DNA of 7,186 bases from Burkholderiales bacterium (GCA_028868455.1 JAGWUK010000146.1:1-7186), one strand, 5' to 3'; positions 1 through 7,013 are shown, counted from the stretch's first letter. The notes: generated from the sequence alone by a model not told the origin. Numbers and translations are program-made.

Positions 1-392
1 AACGCGGCAAAACCAACGGTTTCTTCTCTGGTGCGAAAGGCCATTTTGTAAATGCCAGTCTCACTGGTCGATCGTGTTTGCCCAAAACCGGTTCGCATAC
101 CAGCGAGATTTTGCAGTTCCAGCACAACGTGTTCCAGAATGTGTCCTGCCCAAGTTCCTTCGCGCAGACGTTCCAGAAAACCGCCGCGCTCGCCTACACC
201 ACAACGATGTTCAATCAATCCCGGCAGCCAGGTTGTCAGTCGCTCAAATAAACCTGGCAAAGTATTGGATGGGAACTCTTCTAGTAATCCAATATCCAGC
301 CATGTTTCAATGACTGGTCTGTAAGTCCAGATATTCGGGCCGCGCAGGTGGGTCGCACGGAGAATCGTGATGTCTTTCTTTTTCGCTGTCAT
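1..392 (-). CDS. cphA: Cyanophycin synthetase, N-terminal part (gene continues past the left edge)
   Basis: CphA polymerises aspartate and arginine, using ATP, into the intracellular storage polymer cyanophycin. Only the first 130 residues are in the window; the family is usually about 870-900 residues, with an N-terminal domain, an ATP-grasp domain and a Mur-ligase-like domain. The visible part is the N-terminal domain, recognised by the run HLRGPNIWTYRP (15-26), PSNTLPG (41-47), EHRCGVGERGGFLERLREGT (61-80), GHILEHVVLELQNLAGM (83-99) and GFGQTRSTSETGIYK (102-116). I translated this directly from the complement strand. The ATG at 390-392 gives the expected family start; no upstream in-frame start was seen and the ribosome binding site is weak. 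It diverges from the ABC transporter gene. Burkholderiales often carry two adjacent cphA genes; this one resembles the full synthetase more than the shorter-headed paralogue, by recall. ATP-grasp and ligase residues cannot be checked here. Confidence 0.93.
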   Translation of the reverse strand, partial: MTAKKKDITILRATHLRGPNIWTYRPVIETWLDIGLLEEFPSNTLPGLFERLTTWLPGLIEHRCGVGERGGFLERLREGTWAGHILEHVVLELQNLAGMRTGFGQTRSTSETGIYKMAFRTREETVGFAA

Positions 393-555
393 GTATGTAC
401 TTTTCGGGGGAATTCAGTTTTTGCCTGAACCGGTCATTGGTTTGAATGATGCGTTGATTTTTTCAAGAAAATTTAATTATTTATAACGACAGTGTCACCG
501 CCAAAGGCCGCTAAAAAAAGTCTCAGGTTTTACGCTAATTGATCGCGATGCTTGC

Positions 556-564
556 TGATATACT
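556..564 (+). promoter_or_regulatory. Candidate extended -10 promoter for the ABC transporter unit
   Basis: The bases TGATATACT fit the extended -10 pattern TG-N-TATAAT with one mismatch in the hexamer (TATACT, 559-564). There is no good -35 at 16-18 bp; TTGATC at 539-544 is only 14 bp away. Transcription would start near 571, giving a leader of about 180 bases. On the other strand the overlapping hexamer TATATC (562-557) has ATGACT (586-581) 18 bp upstream, so the same core could also serve cphA. Both calls are by eye only. Confidence 0.28.
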
Positions 565-575
565 TGCGCGCCTGC

Positions 576-597
576 ATAAAAGTCATAGAACTTTTAT
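576..597. repeat. Perfect inverted repeat, 8-bp arms, 6-bp spacer
   Basis: ATAAAAGT (576-583) and ACTTTTAT (590-597) are exact reverse complements around the spacer CATAGA. The repeat lies just downstream of the candidate rightward -10 and overlaps the candidate leftward -35, so it could be an operator for a dimeric regulator acting on both directions. It could instead form an RNA hairpin near a transcript 5' end. No regulator can be named from the sequence. Confidence 0.5.
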
Positions 598-616
598 CTG
601 GTGTATCTGATTGTTT

Positions 617-631
617 TTCTATTCGATAGAA
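617..631. repeat. Perfect inverted repeat, 6-bp arms, 3-bp spacer
   Basis: TTCTAT (617-622) and ATAGAA (626-631) are exact reverse complements around TCG, in the spacer between cphA and the ABC transporter gene. The repeat overlaps a -10-like hexamer, TAGAAT (627-632). It may be an operator half of a multi-site regulatory region, but six-base arms in AT-rich DNA can arise by chance. Confidence 0.3.
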
Positions 632-712
632 TACCGTAAATCGCTATATTCATGATATGGGTAAGGCGCTAACGGAAGCAATGTTTCCCCTTAATAAATT
701 ACTGCCCTGATT

Positions 713-728
713 CAGTCTGGGCAGACTG
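713..728. repeat. Perfect inverted repeat just upstream of the ABC gene start
   Basis: CAGTCTG (713-719) and CAGACTG (722-728) are exact reverse complements separated by GG. The repeat ends 22 bases before the ATG and six bases before the weak GGAG ribosome binding site. In RNA it would form a short hairpin of six pairs with a GGGC loop next to the ribosome binding site. It could also be a protein-binding site. Its role is unknown. Confidence 0.35.
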
Positions 729-750
729 CCGAGCCGGAGTTAGTTTTAAG

Positions 751-3009
751 ATGACCACACAACAATTCAGTCCTGAGCAAGGTTCGCTGCCGATTCCGGC
801 ATTCTGGCAATCTGAGTTGAAAAAACAAATCGCCAAAGGCGAAAACGTTTTGACTGCAGTGGAGGTTGACTTAGATAGCAAGCTCCGTTTTGAAAAAGGT
901 TTAATTGTTGTTACGAACTCCCGCATTCTGGCAAAGTCACCTGGCGATACCCTGTGGAAAAGTTGGTCGTTTAGTAATGGTATGTCGCTGACTCACCATG
1001 ATCATGCTGGTGTCGGGCATTTGCAGTTATTGAATTTGCAAGGGTTAATGGCCGATTGGCGTTTTACGCTGGGGCAAAACTTGCAGATTATCCGACTGAT
1101 CGATCATTTTAACGAGCAGTTACAAAGCCATGTTTCTGGGTTGCCAGTGATTCGGGCAGAACAGAATATTTGTCCAAGTTGTAAAGCCGCACTCGAACCC
1201 GATCAGGAAGAGTGTCCAGTTTGTACGAAAGTGATCTATACACCTCCATCGACGTGGACGCTTTTTCGTTTATGGCGCTTTACGCGTCCTTATCGGCTCC
1301 CTTTATTTGTCGGCTTTTTACTCATGTTGCTTGGAACAGCGGCGCATATGGTTCCACGCTATCTGACAAAACCATTAACAGATGAAGTCCTTATTCCCTA
1401 CCAAAGTAATCAGTTTGTTGACCCAAAACTAGTAACGCTTTATATCGGTGGATTGCTAGGATCGGCTGTTGTTGCATGGTTGCTGAGTTGGGGGAAAACT
1501 TATATTTTGGCTTTGGTTTCCGAGCGGATCGGCGCTGATTTACGTACTGCGACGTATGAACACTTATTGAAGTTGTCGTTAGAATATTTTGGCGGCAAGC
1601 GGACGGGTGATCTGATGTCACGCATCGGTAGTGAAAGTGATCGTATTTGCGTGTACTTGTCTTTGCATTTGCTCGACTTCGCGACCGATGTTCTGATGTT
1701 TATCATGACCGCCGGTGCATTGTTGCAAATCAATACAAAACTAGCATTGGTGACTTTGCTTCCTTTGCCCATCATTGCCTGGATGATTCATCTGGTCAGA
1801 GATCGCTTACGCACTGGTTTTGAAAAAATCGACCGGGTATGGGGAGAGGTGACCAATGTTTTAGCTGACACGATTCCAGGTATCCGCGTCGTGAAAGCAT
1901 TTGCGCAAGAAAGTCGCGAAGCAAGCCGTTTCCGCGAGGCTAATAAACACAATCTTGCTGTCAACGATAAATTGAATAAGGTATGGTCCCTGTTTTCACC
2001 CAGTGTTTCGTTTTTTACTGATCTGGGGATTCTTGTTGTCTGGGGGTTTGGAATTTGGCAAGTTTCCCATAATGAAATTACAGTCGGTGCTCTCGTGGCA
2101 GCGGTTGCATTTATCAGTAATTTTTATGGGCGACTTGATTCCATGAGTCGTATTGTTTCAGTGACTCAGAAATCGGCGTCTGCTGCAAAACGTATTTTCG
2201 ATATTTTGGATCACGTATCCAGCGTTCCAGATCCACAACACCCTGTCAAAGTGGAAGAAGTGAAAGGCCAGATTGATTTGCGCGAAGTCGGGTTCCGCTA
2301 TGGAAACCGTGCTGTGAATCGAGGAATTACTTTGCAAATCAAGCCTGGAGAAATGATTGGTCTGGTCGGTCATAGCGGTTCGGGAAAAAGTACCTTGGTA
2401 AACTTGATTTGCCGTTTTTATGATGTTTCTGAAGGTGCAATTTTGCTGGATGGTGTCGATATCCGATCGTTCGCCGTGGCAGATTATCGACGCAATATCG
2501 GACTGGTATTGCAAGAGCCGTTTCTCTTTTTTGGAACGATTGCCGAAAACATTGCGTATGGTAGACCTGACGCCAGCAGAGAAGAGATTATTGCCGCTGC
2601 GCGTGCAGCTCATGCACATGAATTCATTTTGCGATTACCTCAGGGATACGATTCCATGGTGGGAGAGCGCGGGCAAGGCTTGTCCGGTGGTGAGCGTCAG
2701 CGGGTGTCTATCGCGCGGGCATTATTGATTGATCCCCGCATTCTGATTATGGATGAGGCCACGTCGTCCGTAGACTCGGAAACTGAAAAAGAAATTCAAA
2801 AGGCACTGGATAATCTGGTAAAAGGGCGCACCACCATCGCCATTGCACACAGGTTGTCAACTTTGCACAAAGCAGATCGATTGGTCGTTCTGGATCGCGG
2901 TCAGATAGTCGAAGTTGGCTCACATGATGAATTGATGATGAAGGAAGGCGCCTATCATCGTTTGTACCAAGCTCAGGCACGAAATGCTGAAATATTGGGA
3001 GGTGAATAA
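751..3009 (+). CDS. ABC exporter (fused membrane and ATPase domains) with PH-like and zinc-ribbon N-terminal extension, cyanophycin-associated
   Basis: This 752-residue protein is a half-transporter of the type IV exporter (MsbA-like) class that should act as a dimer in the inner membrane. Residues 1-130 look like a small beta-rich PH-like domain (inference from the pattern GLIVVTNSRIL at 50-60 and the final helix). Cysteines 141, 144, 155 and 158 form a CPSC/CPVC zinc ribbon. Six membrane segments follow at roughly 184-204, 226-252, 303-324, 330-349, 412-440 and 444-466. The ATPase is complete: Walker A GHSGSGKST (540-548), Q-loop Q588, signature LSGGE (644-648), Walker B ILIMDE (664-669), D-loop SSVD (672-675), switch H700. 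The start is ATG 751, with GGAG at 735-738, rather far at 12 bases. It diverges from cphA and is followed after one base by the DUF1854 gene. I recall this family being named a cyanophycin metabolism-associated ABC transporter. The substrate is unknown. Confidence 0.88.
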   Translation: MTTQQFSPEQGSLPIPAFWQSELKKQIAKGENVLTAVEVDLDSKLRFEKGLIVVTNSRILAKSPGDTLWKSWSFSNGMSLTHHDHAGVGHLQLLNLQGLMADWRFTLGQNLQIIRLIDHFNEQLQSHVSGLPVIRAEQNICPSCKAALEPDQEECPVCTKVIYTPPSTWTLFRLWRFTRPYRLPLFVGFLLMLLGTAAHMVPRYLTKPLTDEVLIPYQSNQFVDPKLVTLYIGGLLGSAVVAWLLSWGKTYILALVSERIGADLRTATYEHLLKLSLEYFGGKRTGDLMSRIGSESDRICVYLSLHLLDFATDVLMFIMTAGALLQINTKLALVTLLPLPIIAWMIHLVRDRLRTGFEKIDRVWGEVTNVLADTIPGIRVVKAFAQESREASRFREANKHNLAVNDKLNKVWSLFSPSVSFFTDLGILVVWGFGIWQVSHNEITVGALVAAVAFISNFYGRLDSMSRIVSVTQKSASAAKRIFDILDHVSSVPDPQHPVKVEEVKGQIDLREVGFRYGNRAVNRGITLQIKPGEMIGLVGHSGSGKSTLVNLICRFYDVSEGAILLDGVDIRSFAVADYRRNIGLVLQEPFLFFGTIAENIAYGRPDASREEIIAAARAAHAHEFILRLPQGYDSMVGERGQGLSGGERQRVSIARALLIDPRILIMDEATSSVDSETEKEIQKALDNLVKGRTTIAIAHRLSTLHKADRLVVLDRGQIVEVGSHDELMMKEGAYHRLYQAQARNAEILGGE
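2997..3004 (+). promoter_or_regulatory. Strong ribosome binding site of the DUF1854 gene, inside the ABC gene
   Basis: The bases GGGAGGTG are a near-perfect Shine-Dalgarno sequence 6-7 bases before ATG 3011. They lie over the last codons of the ABC transporter gene, whose TAA is at 3007-3009. This decides the DUF1854 start in favour of 3011 over an in-frame upstream ATG at 2984 and points to translational coupling. Confidence 0.75.
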
Positions 3010-3010
3010 A

Positions 3011-3481
3011 ATGGACGCGTCAGCATTTAATTTAAGTCGGAATTCGTTCGGAAAACTTGTTTTAACCAGGGGCTCCGGTGAAGTGTTTGAAGAAGTTAGT
3101 CCTGTGCGAGCATTTCCAATACAAGCACCAGACGACGGGATTTCCATCGTCTTGCCCGATGGACGAGAAGTCGCATGGGTAGACAGGCTTTCCCAATTGT
3201 CTGGTGAGGATCGTAGACTAGTTGAGGAGGAGCTGGAGGGACGGGAGTTTATGCCTGAGATTTCACGCATACATCATGTCACCAGTTTCGCTACGCCGTG
3301 TACGTGGAAAGTTAGTACAGACCGTGGTGATACCGAGTTCGTTTTGAAGGGGGAAGAAGATATTCGCCGAATTGGTCGACAATCATTGCTGATTACCGAC
3401 AATCATGGCATTCATTTCTTGATTCGCGATATGTTTAACATAGACAAACATAGTCGTAAAATTTTGGATCGTTTTCTTTAG
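3011..3481 (+). CDS. DUF1854 family protein, cyanophycin-associated
   Basis: This 156-residue protein has no signal peptide, membrane segment or recognisable catalytic motif and should be cytosolic. It matches DUF1854 as I recall the family: a charged N-terminal part with ISIVLPDGREVAWVDRL (44-60), a central IHHVTSFATPCTWKVSTDRG (87-106), and a C-terminal LLITDNHGIHFLIRDM (126-141) ending in a basic tail SRKILDRFL (148-156). The beta-rich, charged character suggests a binding or adaptor role, but this is inference. Start ATG 3011 is chosen for its strong ribosome binding site; the gene lies one base after the ABC transporter stop, so the two are almost certainly co-transcribed and their products may work together. 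I recall the family being named cyanophycin metabolism-associated DUF1854 protein. No intrinsic terminator was seen in the 61 bp that follow. The biochemical function is unknown. Confidence 0.85.
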   Translation: MDASAFNLSRNSFGKLVLTRGSGEVFEEVSPVRAFPIQAPDDGISIVLPDGREVAWVDRLSQLSGEDRRLVEEELEGREFMPEISRIHHVTSFATPCTWKVSTDRGDTEFVLKGEEDIRRIGRQSLLITDNHGIHFLIRDMFNIDKHSRKILDRFL

Positions 3482-3542
3482 TCTCGTCGATAGCTAACTT
3501 AATTAAGAAGAGAAGTTCGGTTCATTTTTAATTCAGTGCCAG

Positions 3543-4064
3543 TTAAATTTCAGGCGGGAGCGAGCAACTATATAAATTGGTTTCTTTGCTTTCCCCTTCG
3601 AGAATGACAACGTCTTCCAGAGTAAACCCTAATTTAGCCAACAAGTTGTTTGAATTTCGATTATAGGGTGACGTAATCGCTACAAGTTTTTCCAACCCTA
3701 AATGCTCGTACGCATATACCACGACCGCCTTGGCGGCTTCCATCGCATAGCCTTGCCCGCCGAATTCCGGTAAAAAAGCGTAGCCAATATCGACATTTTT
3801 CAAGGCGTCGCGCTTAATTAATCCACAAATACCGATCGCATTGTCATCGTCTTTCCTGATGACGAGGTAAAGGCTAAAGCCATTCTTTTCTTGGCTGGCA
3901 ACCGGGCCAGTCGATATGGAAATTTTTGCTGCTTCAACTGTTCGTATATTTTTGTCATTGATATTCTTGATGTAAGAGGGATCGTTCAGTAACCGGAGAT
4001 AAAATTCGGCATCATCGGCATTTATCGTACGTAATTTCAATCTCTGAGTCATTGCAATCAGCAT
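3543..4064 (-). CDS. GNAT family N-acetyltransferase (RimJ/RimL-like)
   Basis: This 173-residue protein is a single-domain acetyltransferase that should transfer an acetyl group from acetyl-CoA to an amine. Residues QRLKLRTINADDAEFYLRLL (7-26) are the typical RimJ/RimL-type opening. The strand YLVIRKDDDNAIGICGLI (66-83) and VDIGYAFLPEFGGQGYAMEA (91-110) lead into the acetyl-CoA loop GQGYA (103-107). The segment SPYNRNSNNLLAKLGF (132-147) is the usual C-terminal CoA-side motif. The ATG at 4064 has a ribosome binding site GAGGG (4077-4073) eight bases upstream, preferred over the in-frame ATG at 4052. It converges on the DUF1854 gene and diverges from the chemoreceptor gene, so it is probably transcribed alone. 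The substrate could be a ribosomal protein, a small molecule or a drug; nothing here decides which. A named RimJ or RimL assignment is not justified. Confidence 0.88.
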   Translation of the reverse strand: MLIAMTQRLKLRTINADDAEFYLRLLNDPSYIKNINDKNIRTVEAAKISISTGPVASQEKNGFSLYLVIRKDDDNAIGICGLIKRDALKNVDIGYAFLPEFGGQGYAMEAAKAVVVYAYEHLGLEKLVAITSPYNRNSNNLLAKLGFTLEDVVILEGESKETNLYSCSLPPEI

Positions 4065-4104
4065 TGCGTTTTCCCTCTTGGCGAAGTCATTTTTCGTAAA
4101 ACCT

Positions 4105-4132
4105 ATTCTACATTTTGCGTTTAAGCGAGCAA
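4105..4132 (-). promoter_or_regulatory. Candidate sigma-70 promoter of the acetyltransferase gene
   Basis: Reading the complement strand, TTGCTC (4132-4127) and TAGAAT (4110-4105) are separated by 16 bp. The -10 matches five of six consensus bases and the -35 three of six. Transcription would begin near 4098 and give a leader of about 34 bases before ATG 4064. The position fits well; the score is by eye. Confidence 0.35.
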
Positions 4133-4259
4133 CAGAAAAGTAAAAATTCGTTAATTTATTTTCTTTTTGGAAATATCAAATGCGTTTTTTTCGTACATCT
4201 AAATATTTAAAGCGTAAGATAAATTGAAATAATATTTCGCTTTCTTTGCTTCAACAGGC

Positions 4260-4268
4260 TGGTATACG
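4260..4268 (+). promoter_or_regulatory. Candidate extended -10 promoter of the chemoreceptor gene
   Basis: TGGTATACG has the extended -10 form TG-N with hexamer TATACG, but no clear -35 at the usual distance. It would give a leader of about 40 bases. No sigma-28 (FliA) motif of the TAAA-N15-GCCGATAA kind, common for chemotaxis genes, was found between 4065 and 4298. Upstream DNA from about 4133 to 4245 is strongly AT-rich and could assist polymerase binding. Confidence 0.22.
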
Positions 4269-4313
4269 TGTTCGGAAAAATTCGTAATCTAACGCACTTT
4301 GATGGGGGGAGAA

Positions 4314-6194
4314 ATGAAATCGCTGAAGGTCAGACTCATTTTTGTAATTGGATTACTCATTACACTTTGCACCGTTTTTCTGACGGTTGGAAGCTACATG
4401 AGAATGAAATCCCAGATAGAAACCGATCTCAACAATGAGATTCGTGGCGTGGCATCTGGCTATAACGCTGTACTTAGCAACTGGATACAAACCAATCTGG
4501 CGATGATGGACAGCTTAGCGCAAGGGCTGGGCAACGGTGCTGATTTACAAACCAGTTTGACCATGATGCGCGGGGGAGGCAATTTTTTAAGTGTCTATCA
4601 GGGGCAACCAGACAAGCAATTCACGAATATCCCGGCAGATCCGCCCCCATCCGGATATGACCCTACTGTCCGGCCTTGGTACAAAGGCGCAATGGAGGCG
4701 AAAAAACCCATTGTCACGTCTCCGTACATGGGCGTCGCGCCACCAGGACTCATGATTACCTTTGCTGCGCCTGTGAAAGGAGGGGAGGGCGGCGTCGTTG
4801 GTGCAGACGTTTTCTTGACGAAAATCGTTGAGCAAATTCTGAACATCAAGCTCGCTGGCGGCGGATACGCATTTTTATTAGACAAAAATGGCCAAGTGTT
4901 GGCCCATGCTGACCAATCAAAAGTCATGAAGCCAGCAAAGGATATTTCTCCCGATCTTGCGTTTGAAAATCTGGCAAATTTATCGAGCTTAAAAGATCCG
5001 ATTCAAACGCAAATTGGCGGGAAAACGCACTTTTTGTTTTTACAAAAAATTACTGGCTCAGACATGTATTTGGCGCTTGTCATTGATAAAAAGAAAGCGC
5101 TTGAAGCCTTGGATCAGTTGCTGGCAATTTCCGGTGTTGTTTTGCTGGTTTTATTAGGCATTATTTTGCCGGTTTCTACCTGGTTAGTCGGTCATATGCT
5201 TTCAGGCTTGCAAAGAGTCAGGAATGCGATGTCTGAAATTGCTGAGGGTGGTGGCGACCTGACACGCAAGATCGAAGTTGAAGGCGAAGATGAAGTTGCA
5301 CAAACGGCTCAGGCATTTAATCGTTTCCTTGAACAATTGCGCGTGATGGTTGTTGATGTGCGCAAAGCAACTGATTCTATTACAGTTGGAGCAACAGAAA
5401 TTGCGACCGGTAATATGGATCTCTCAGGGAGAACGGAACAGCAGGCTTCATCGCTAGAGGAAACCGCTGCGAGTATGGAAGAACTGACAGAAGCCGTCAG
5501 AAATAACGCCGACAATGCACGGGAAGCTAACAAGATGGCAGTTAACGCTTCTGAAGTGGCAACACAGGGTGGGGAAGTTGTTGGAAAAGTGGTGACGACG
5601 ATGCAAGGTATTTCGGACAGCTCCCGCAAAATTGTCGATATCATCAGCGTGATCGAAGGAATTGCTTTTCAGACCAATATACTTGCTTTAAATGCTGCCG
5701 TTGAAGCTGCAAGGGCAGGAGAGCAGGGGCGTGGATTTGCCGTGGTTGCCAGCGAAGTGCGGACGTTGGCGCAACGCAGTGCGGCGGCGGCGCAGGAAAT
5801 CAAAAGCCTGATCGAAGATTCTGTCAGCAAAGTGAATGAAGGTTCCGAGCTGGTCGATAAAGCTGGTGCCGCGATGAATAGAATCGTTTCTGCAGTGGAT
5901 CAGGTCGCTGCCATCATCAACGAAATAACGACAGCTTCTGTTGAGCAAAGTGACGGGATTCAACAAGTCAATGTCGCATTGGCGCATATGGATGAGGCTA
6001 CGCAGCAAAACGCAGCTTTGGTTGAGCAGGCGGCGGCGGCAGCAGGTTCATTGGAAGAGCAAGCGAACGTGCTGAAAACGGCGATGTCGGCATTCCGCAT
6101 GGAACACGGAAATCCGGCACCACGCATAGCACCTGCGTCATCGACTTGGGCCAAGAACAAAGCGTCGGCACCAAGTCTTGGATACGACGATTAG
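4314..6194 (+). CDS. Methyl-accepting chemotaxis protein with dCache sensor domain
   Basis: This inner-membrane chemoreceptor senses a periplasmic signal and controls the CheA kinase through CheW. From ATG 4314 it has 626 residues: membrane segment 1 at about 7-28, dCache periplasmic domain about 35-262, membrane segment 2 about 268-292, HAMP about 293-345, and the cytoplasmic coiled-coil signalling domain about 350-592 with the conserved hairpin tip [20 protein letters not shown] (450-469). The sensor carries [13 protein letters not shown] (114-126) and VVGADV (161-166), typical dCache motifs. The methylation region is around [16 protein letters not shown] (375-390). The C-terminal tail is proline- and alanine-containing and lacks an NWETF-like CheR/CheB docking pentapeptide. 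Start choice is uncertain: ATG 4302 and TTG 4299 are in frame, but MKSLKVRL is the family-like opening and a GGGGGGAG run (4304-4311) lies just before 4314, although very close. The ligand is unknown. Confidence 0.93.
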   Translation: MKSLKVRLIFVIGLLITLCTVFLTVGSYMRMKSQIETDLNNEIRGVASGYNAVLSNWIQTNLAMMDSLAQGLGNGADLQTSLTMMRGGGNFLSVYQGQPDKQFTNIPADPPPSGYDPTVRPWYKGAMEAKKPIVTSPYMGVAPPGLMITFAAPVKGGEGGVVGADVFLTKIVEQILNIKLAGGGYAFLLDKNGQVLAHADQSKVMKPAKDISPDLAFENLANLSSLKDPIQTQIGGKTHFLFLQKITGSDMYLALVIDKKKALEALDQLLAISGVVLLVLLGIILPVSTWLVGHMLSGLQRVRNAMSEIAEGGGDLTRKIEVEGEDEVAQTAQAFNRFLEQLRVMVVDVRKATDSITVGATEIATGNMDLSGRTEQQASSLEETAASMEELTEAVRNNADNAREANKMAVNASEVATQGGEVVGKVVTTMQGISDSSRKIVDIISVIEGIAFQTNILALNAAVEAARAGEQGRGFAVVASEVRTLAQRSAAAAQEIKSLIEDSVSKVNEGSELVDKAGAAMNRIVSAVDQVAAIINEITTASVEQSDGIQQVNVALAHMDEATQQNAALVEQAAAAAGSLEEQANVLKTAMSAFRMEHGNPAPRIAPASSTWAKNKASAPSLGYDD

Positions 6195-6964
6195 AGAGTT
6201 TGATCCAGGGTAGCAATCACTGGTGCATGATCTGATGGTTGCTCCCATTTACGTGGAGTGCGGTCGATAACACACGACGTGCACTGTTTGGTCAGCGATG
6301 GGGAGAGCAGGATGTGGTCTATCCTGACTCCTTTATTTAATCTGAAACCCAGTGCACGATAATCCCACCAACTGAAAGACTTTTCTGCTTGTTCGAAAAG
6401 TCGAAAACTGTCAGTCAACCCAAGGCCGATGAGCGACTGTAGCGCTTCGCGCTCTTGCGGCGACACCAGGTTCATACCTTCCCAGGCAACTGGATCGTGA
6501 ACATCTTTGTCCTCGGGTGCAATATTGTAGTCACCCAATAACGCTAATTGGGAATATTGCTGCATTTCTTTCTGTACCCATTCTTTCAGCGACGCCAGCC
6601 ATTGCAATTTGTATTGGAACTTATCCGAATCCAGCGCTTGTCCATTCGGAACATAGGCACAAATAATACGGATACCTTCAATGGTGGCAGCGATAATGCG
6701 TTGCTGCTCGTCTTCAAATTGGGGGTTATTTTTTTGAATTTCTGATAAAGGAAACTTTGAAAGTATCGCGACACCGTTGTATGTTTTTTGACCGGTGAAG
6801 GCGACGTGATATCCCGCAGCTTCAATTTCTGCTTGCGGAAATTTATCGTCGGTTAATTTCGTCTCTTGAATGCAAAGGACGTCGACGGGAGTGCTCTCTA
6901 GCCAGCGCAATACTTGCGGCAGTCTGACCTTTAAAGAGTTAACGTTCCAGGTAGCTATTTTCAT
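6191..6964 (-). CDS. xthA: Exodeoxyribonuclease III (AP endonuclease)
   Basis: This 257-residue enzyme cleaves DNA at abasic sites and degrades one strand 3' to 5' in base-excision repair. It is a complete member of the ExoIII/Ape1 endonuclease-exonuclease-phosphatase fold. Family catalytic positions are present: N7 in TWNVNS, E34 in IQETK (33-37), Y104 in CAYVPNG, D145 and N147 in GDYNIAP (144-150), D216 in RIDHILL (214-220), and D245-H246 in SDHAPV. SWWDYR (198-203) is also typical. Start is ambiguous among ATG codons at 6973, 6967 and 6964; I chose 6964 because [15 protein letters not shown] is the classic opening and none has a strong ribosome binding site. Its stop overlaps the stop of the convergent chemoreceptor gene. 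It lies downstream of pepA on the same strand but beyond a terminator, so it probably has its own promoter or depends on read-through. Confidence 0.93.
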   Translation of the reverse strand: MKIATWNVNSLKVRLPQVLRWLESTPVDVLCIQETKLTDDKFPQAEIEAAGYHVAFTGQKTYNGVAILSKFPLSEIQKNNPQFEDEQQRIIAATIEGIRIICAYVPNGQALDSDKFQYKLQWLASLKEWVQKEMQQYSQLALLGDYNIAPEDKDVHDPVAWEGMNLVSPQEREALQSLIGLGLTDSFRLFEQAEKSFSWWDYRALGFRLNKGVRIDHILLSPSLTKQCTSCVIDRTPRKWEQPSDHAPVIATLDQTL

Positions 6965-6977
6965 CATACGCATCCAT

Positions 6978-7013
6978 AAAAAAACCGCGCCCGGCGAAAT
7001 GCTGGGAGCGCGG
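6978..7013 (-). terminator. Intrinsic terminator of pepA
   Basis: Reading the complement strand, a GC-rich hairpin is followed at once by seven T (6984-6978). The outer arms are CCGCGC (7013-7008) and GCGCGG (6990-6985), six perfect pairs; the stem continues with single-base bulges to a small loop near 7000-6996. It lies 36 bases after the pepA stop codon. The T tract ends only four bases before the most upstream possible xthA start codon (6973). Confidence 0.88.

Larger units (their letters stand above)
393..750. other. Divergent intergenic region between cphA and the ABC transporter gene
   Basis: This 358-bp stretch has no convincing gene on either strand. It must hold the promoters of the leftward cphA and, probably, of the rightward ABC transporter unit. 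What can be seen is an AT-rich core, a candidate extended -10 element near 556-564, and three perfect inverted repeats (576-597, 617-631, 713-728) listed separately. A small 4-1-4 dyad, GACAGTGTC, lies at 488-496. No riboswitch or terminator was recognised. Confidence 0.7.

Noticed and set aside
52..324. Open frames on the + strand in the first 330 bases
   Set aside because: They lie opposite cphA, whose complement-strand translation matches a well-known family; the + strand peptides look random.
2158..2619. A 153-codon open frame on the complement strand inside the ABC transporter gene
   Set aside because: It is antisense to the conserved ATPase region and its peptide has no family-like motif or ribosome binding support.
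2984..3010. An earlier in-frame ATG giving the DUF1854 protein nine more residues
   Set aside because: It would overlap the ABC gene and lacks a ribosome binding site, whereas ATG 3011 has a near-perfect one.
3498..3507. Ten-base palindrome CTTAATTAAG after the DUF1854 gene as a terminator
   Set aside because: It is all AT apart from its ends, has no loop and no T tract, so it cannot act as an intrinsic terminator.
4208..4223. TAAA followed by GATAA as a sigma-28 chemotaxis promoter
   Set aside because: The spacing is only about 7 bases instead of about 15 and the GCC of the -10 is missing.
4201..4243. Paired AAATATT/AATATTT and AAAGCG/CGCTTT segments upstream of the chemoreceptor gene
   Set aside because: The arms are short and far apart in very AT-rich DNA, so chance is a sufficient explanation.
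4304..4309. Run of six G before the chemoreceptor start as a phase-variation tract
   Set aside because: Six bases is short for slipped-strand switching, and the run is better explained as part of the ribosome binding site.
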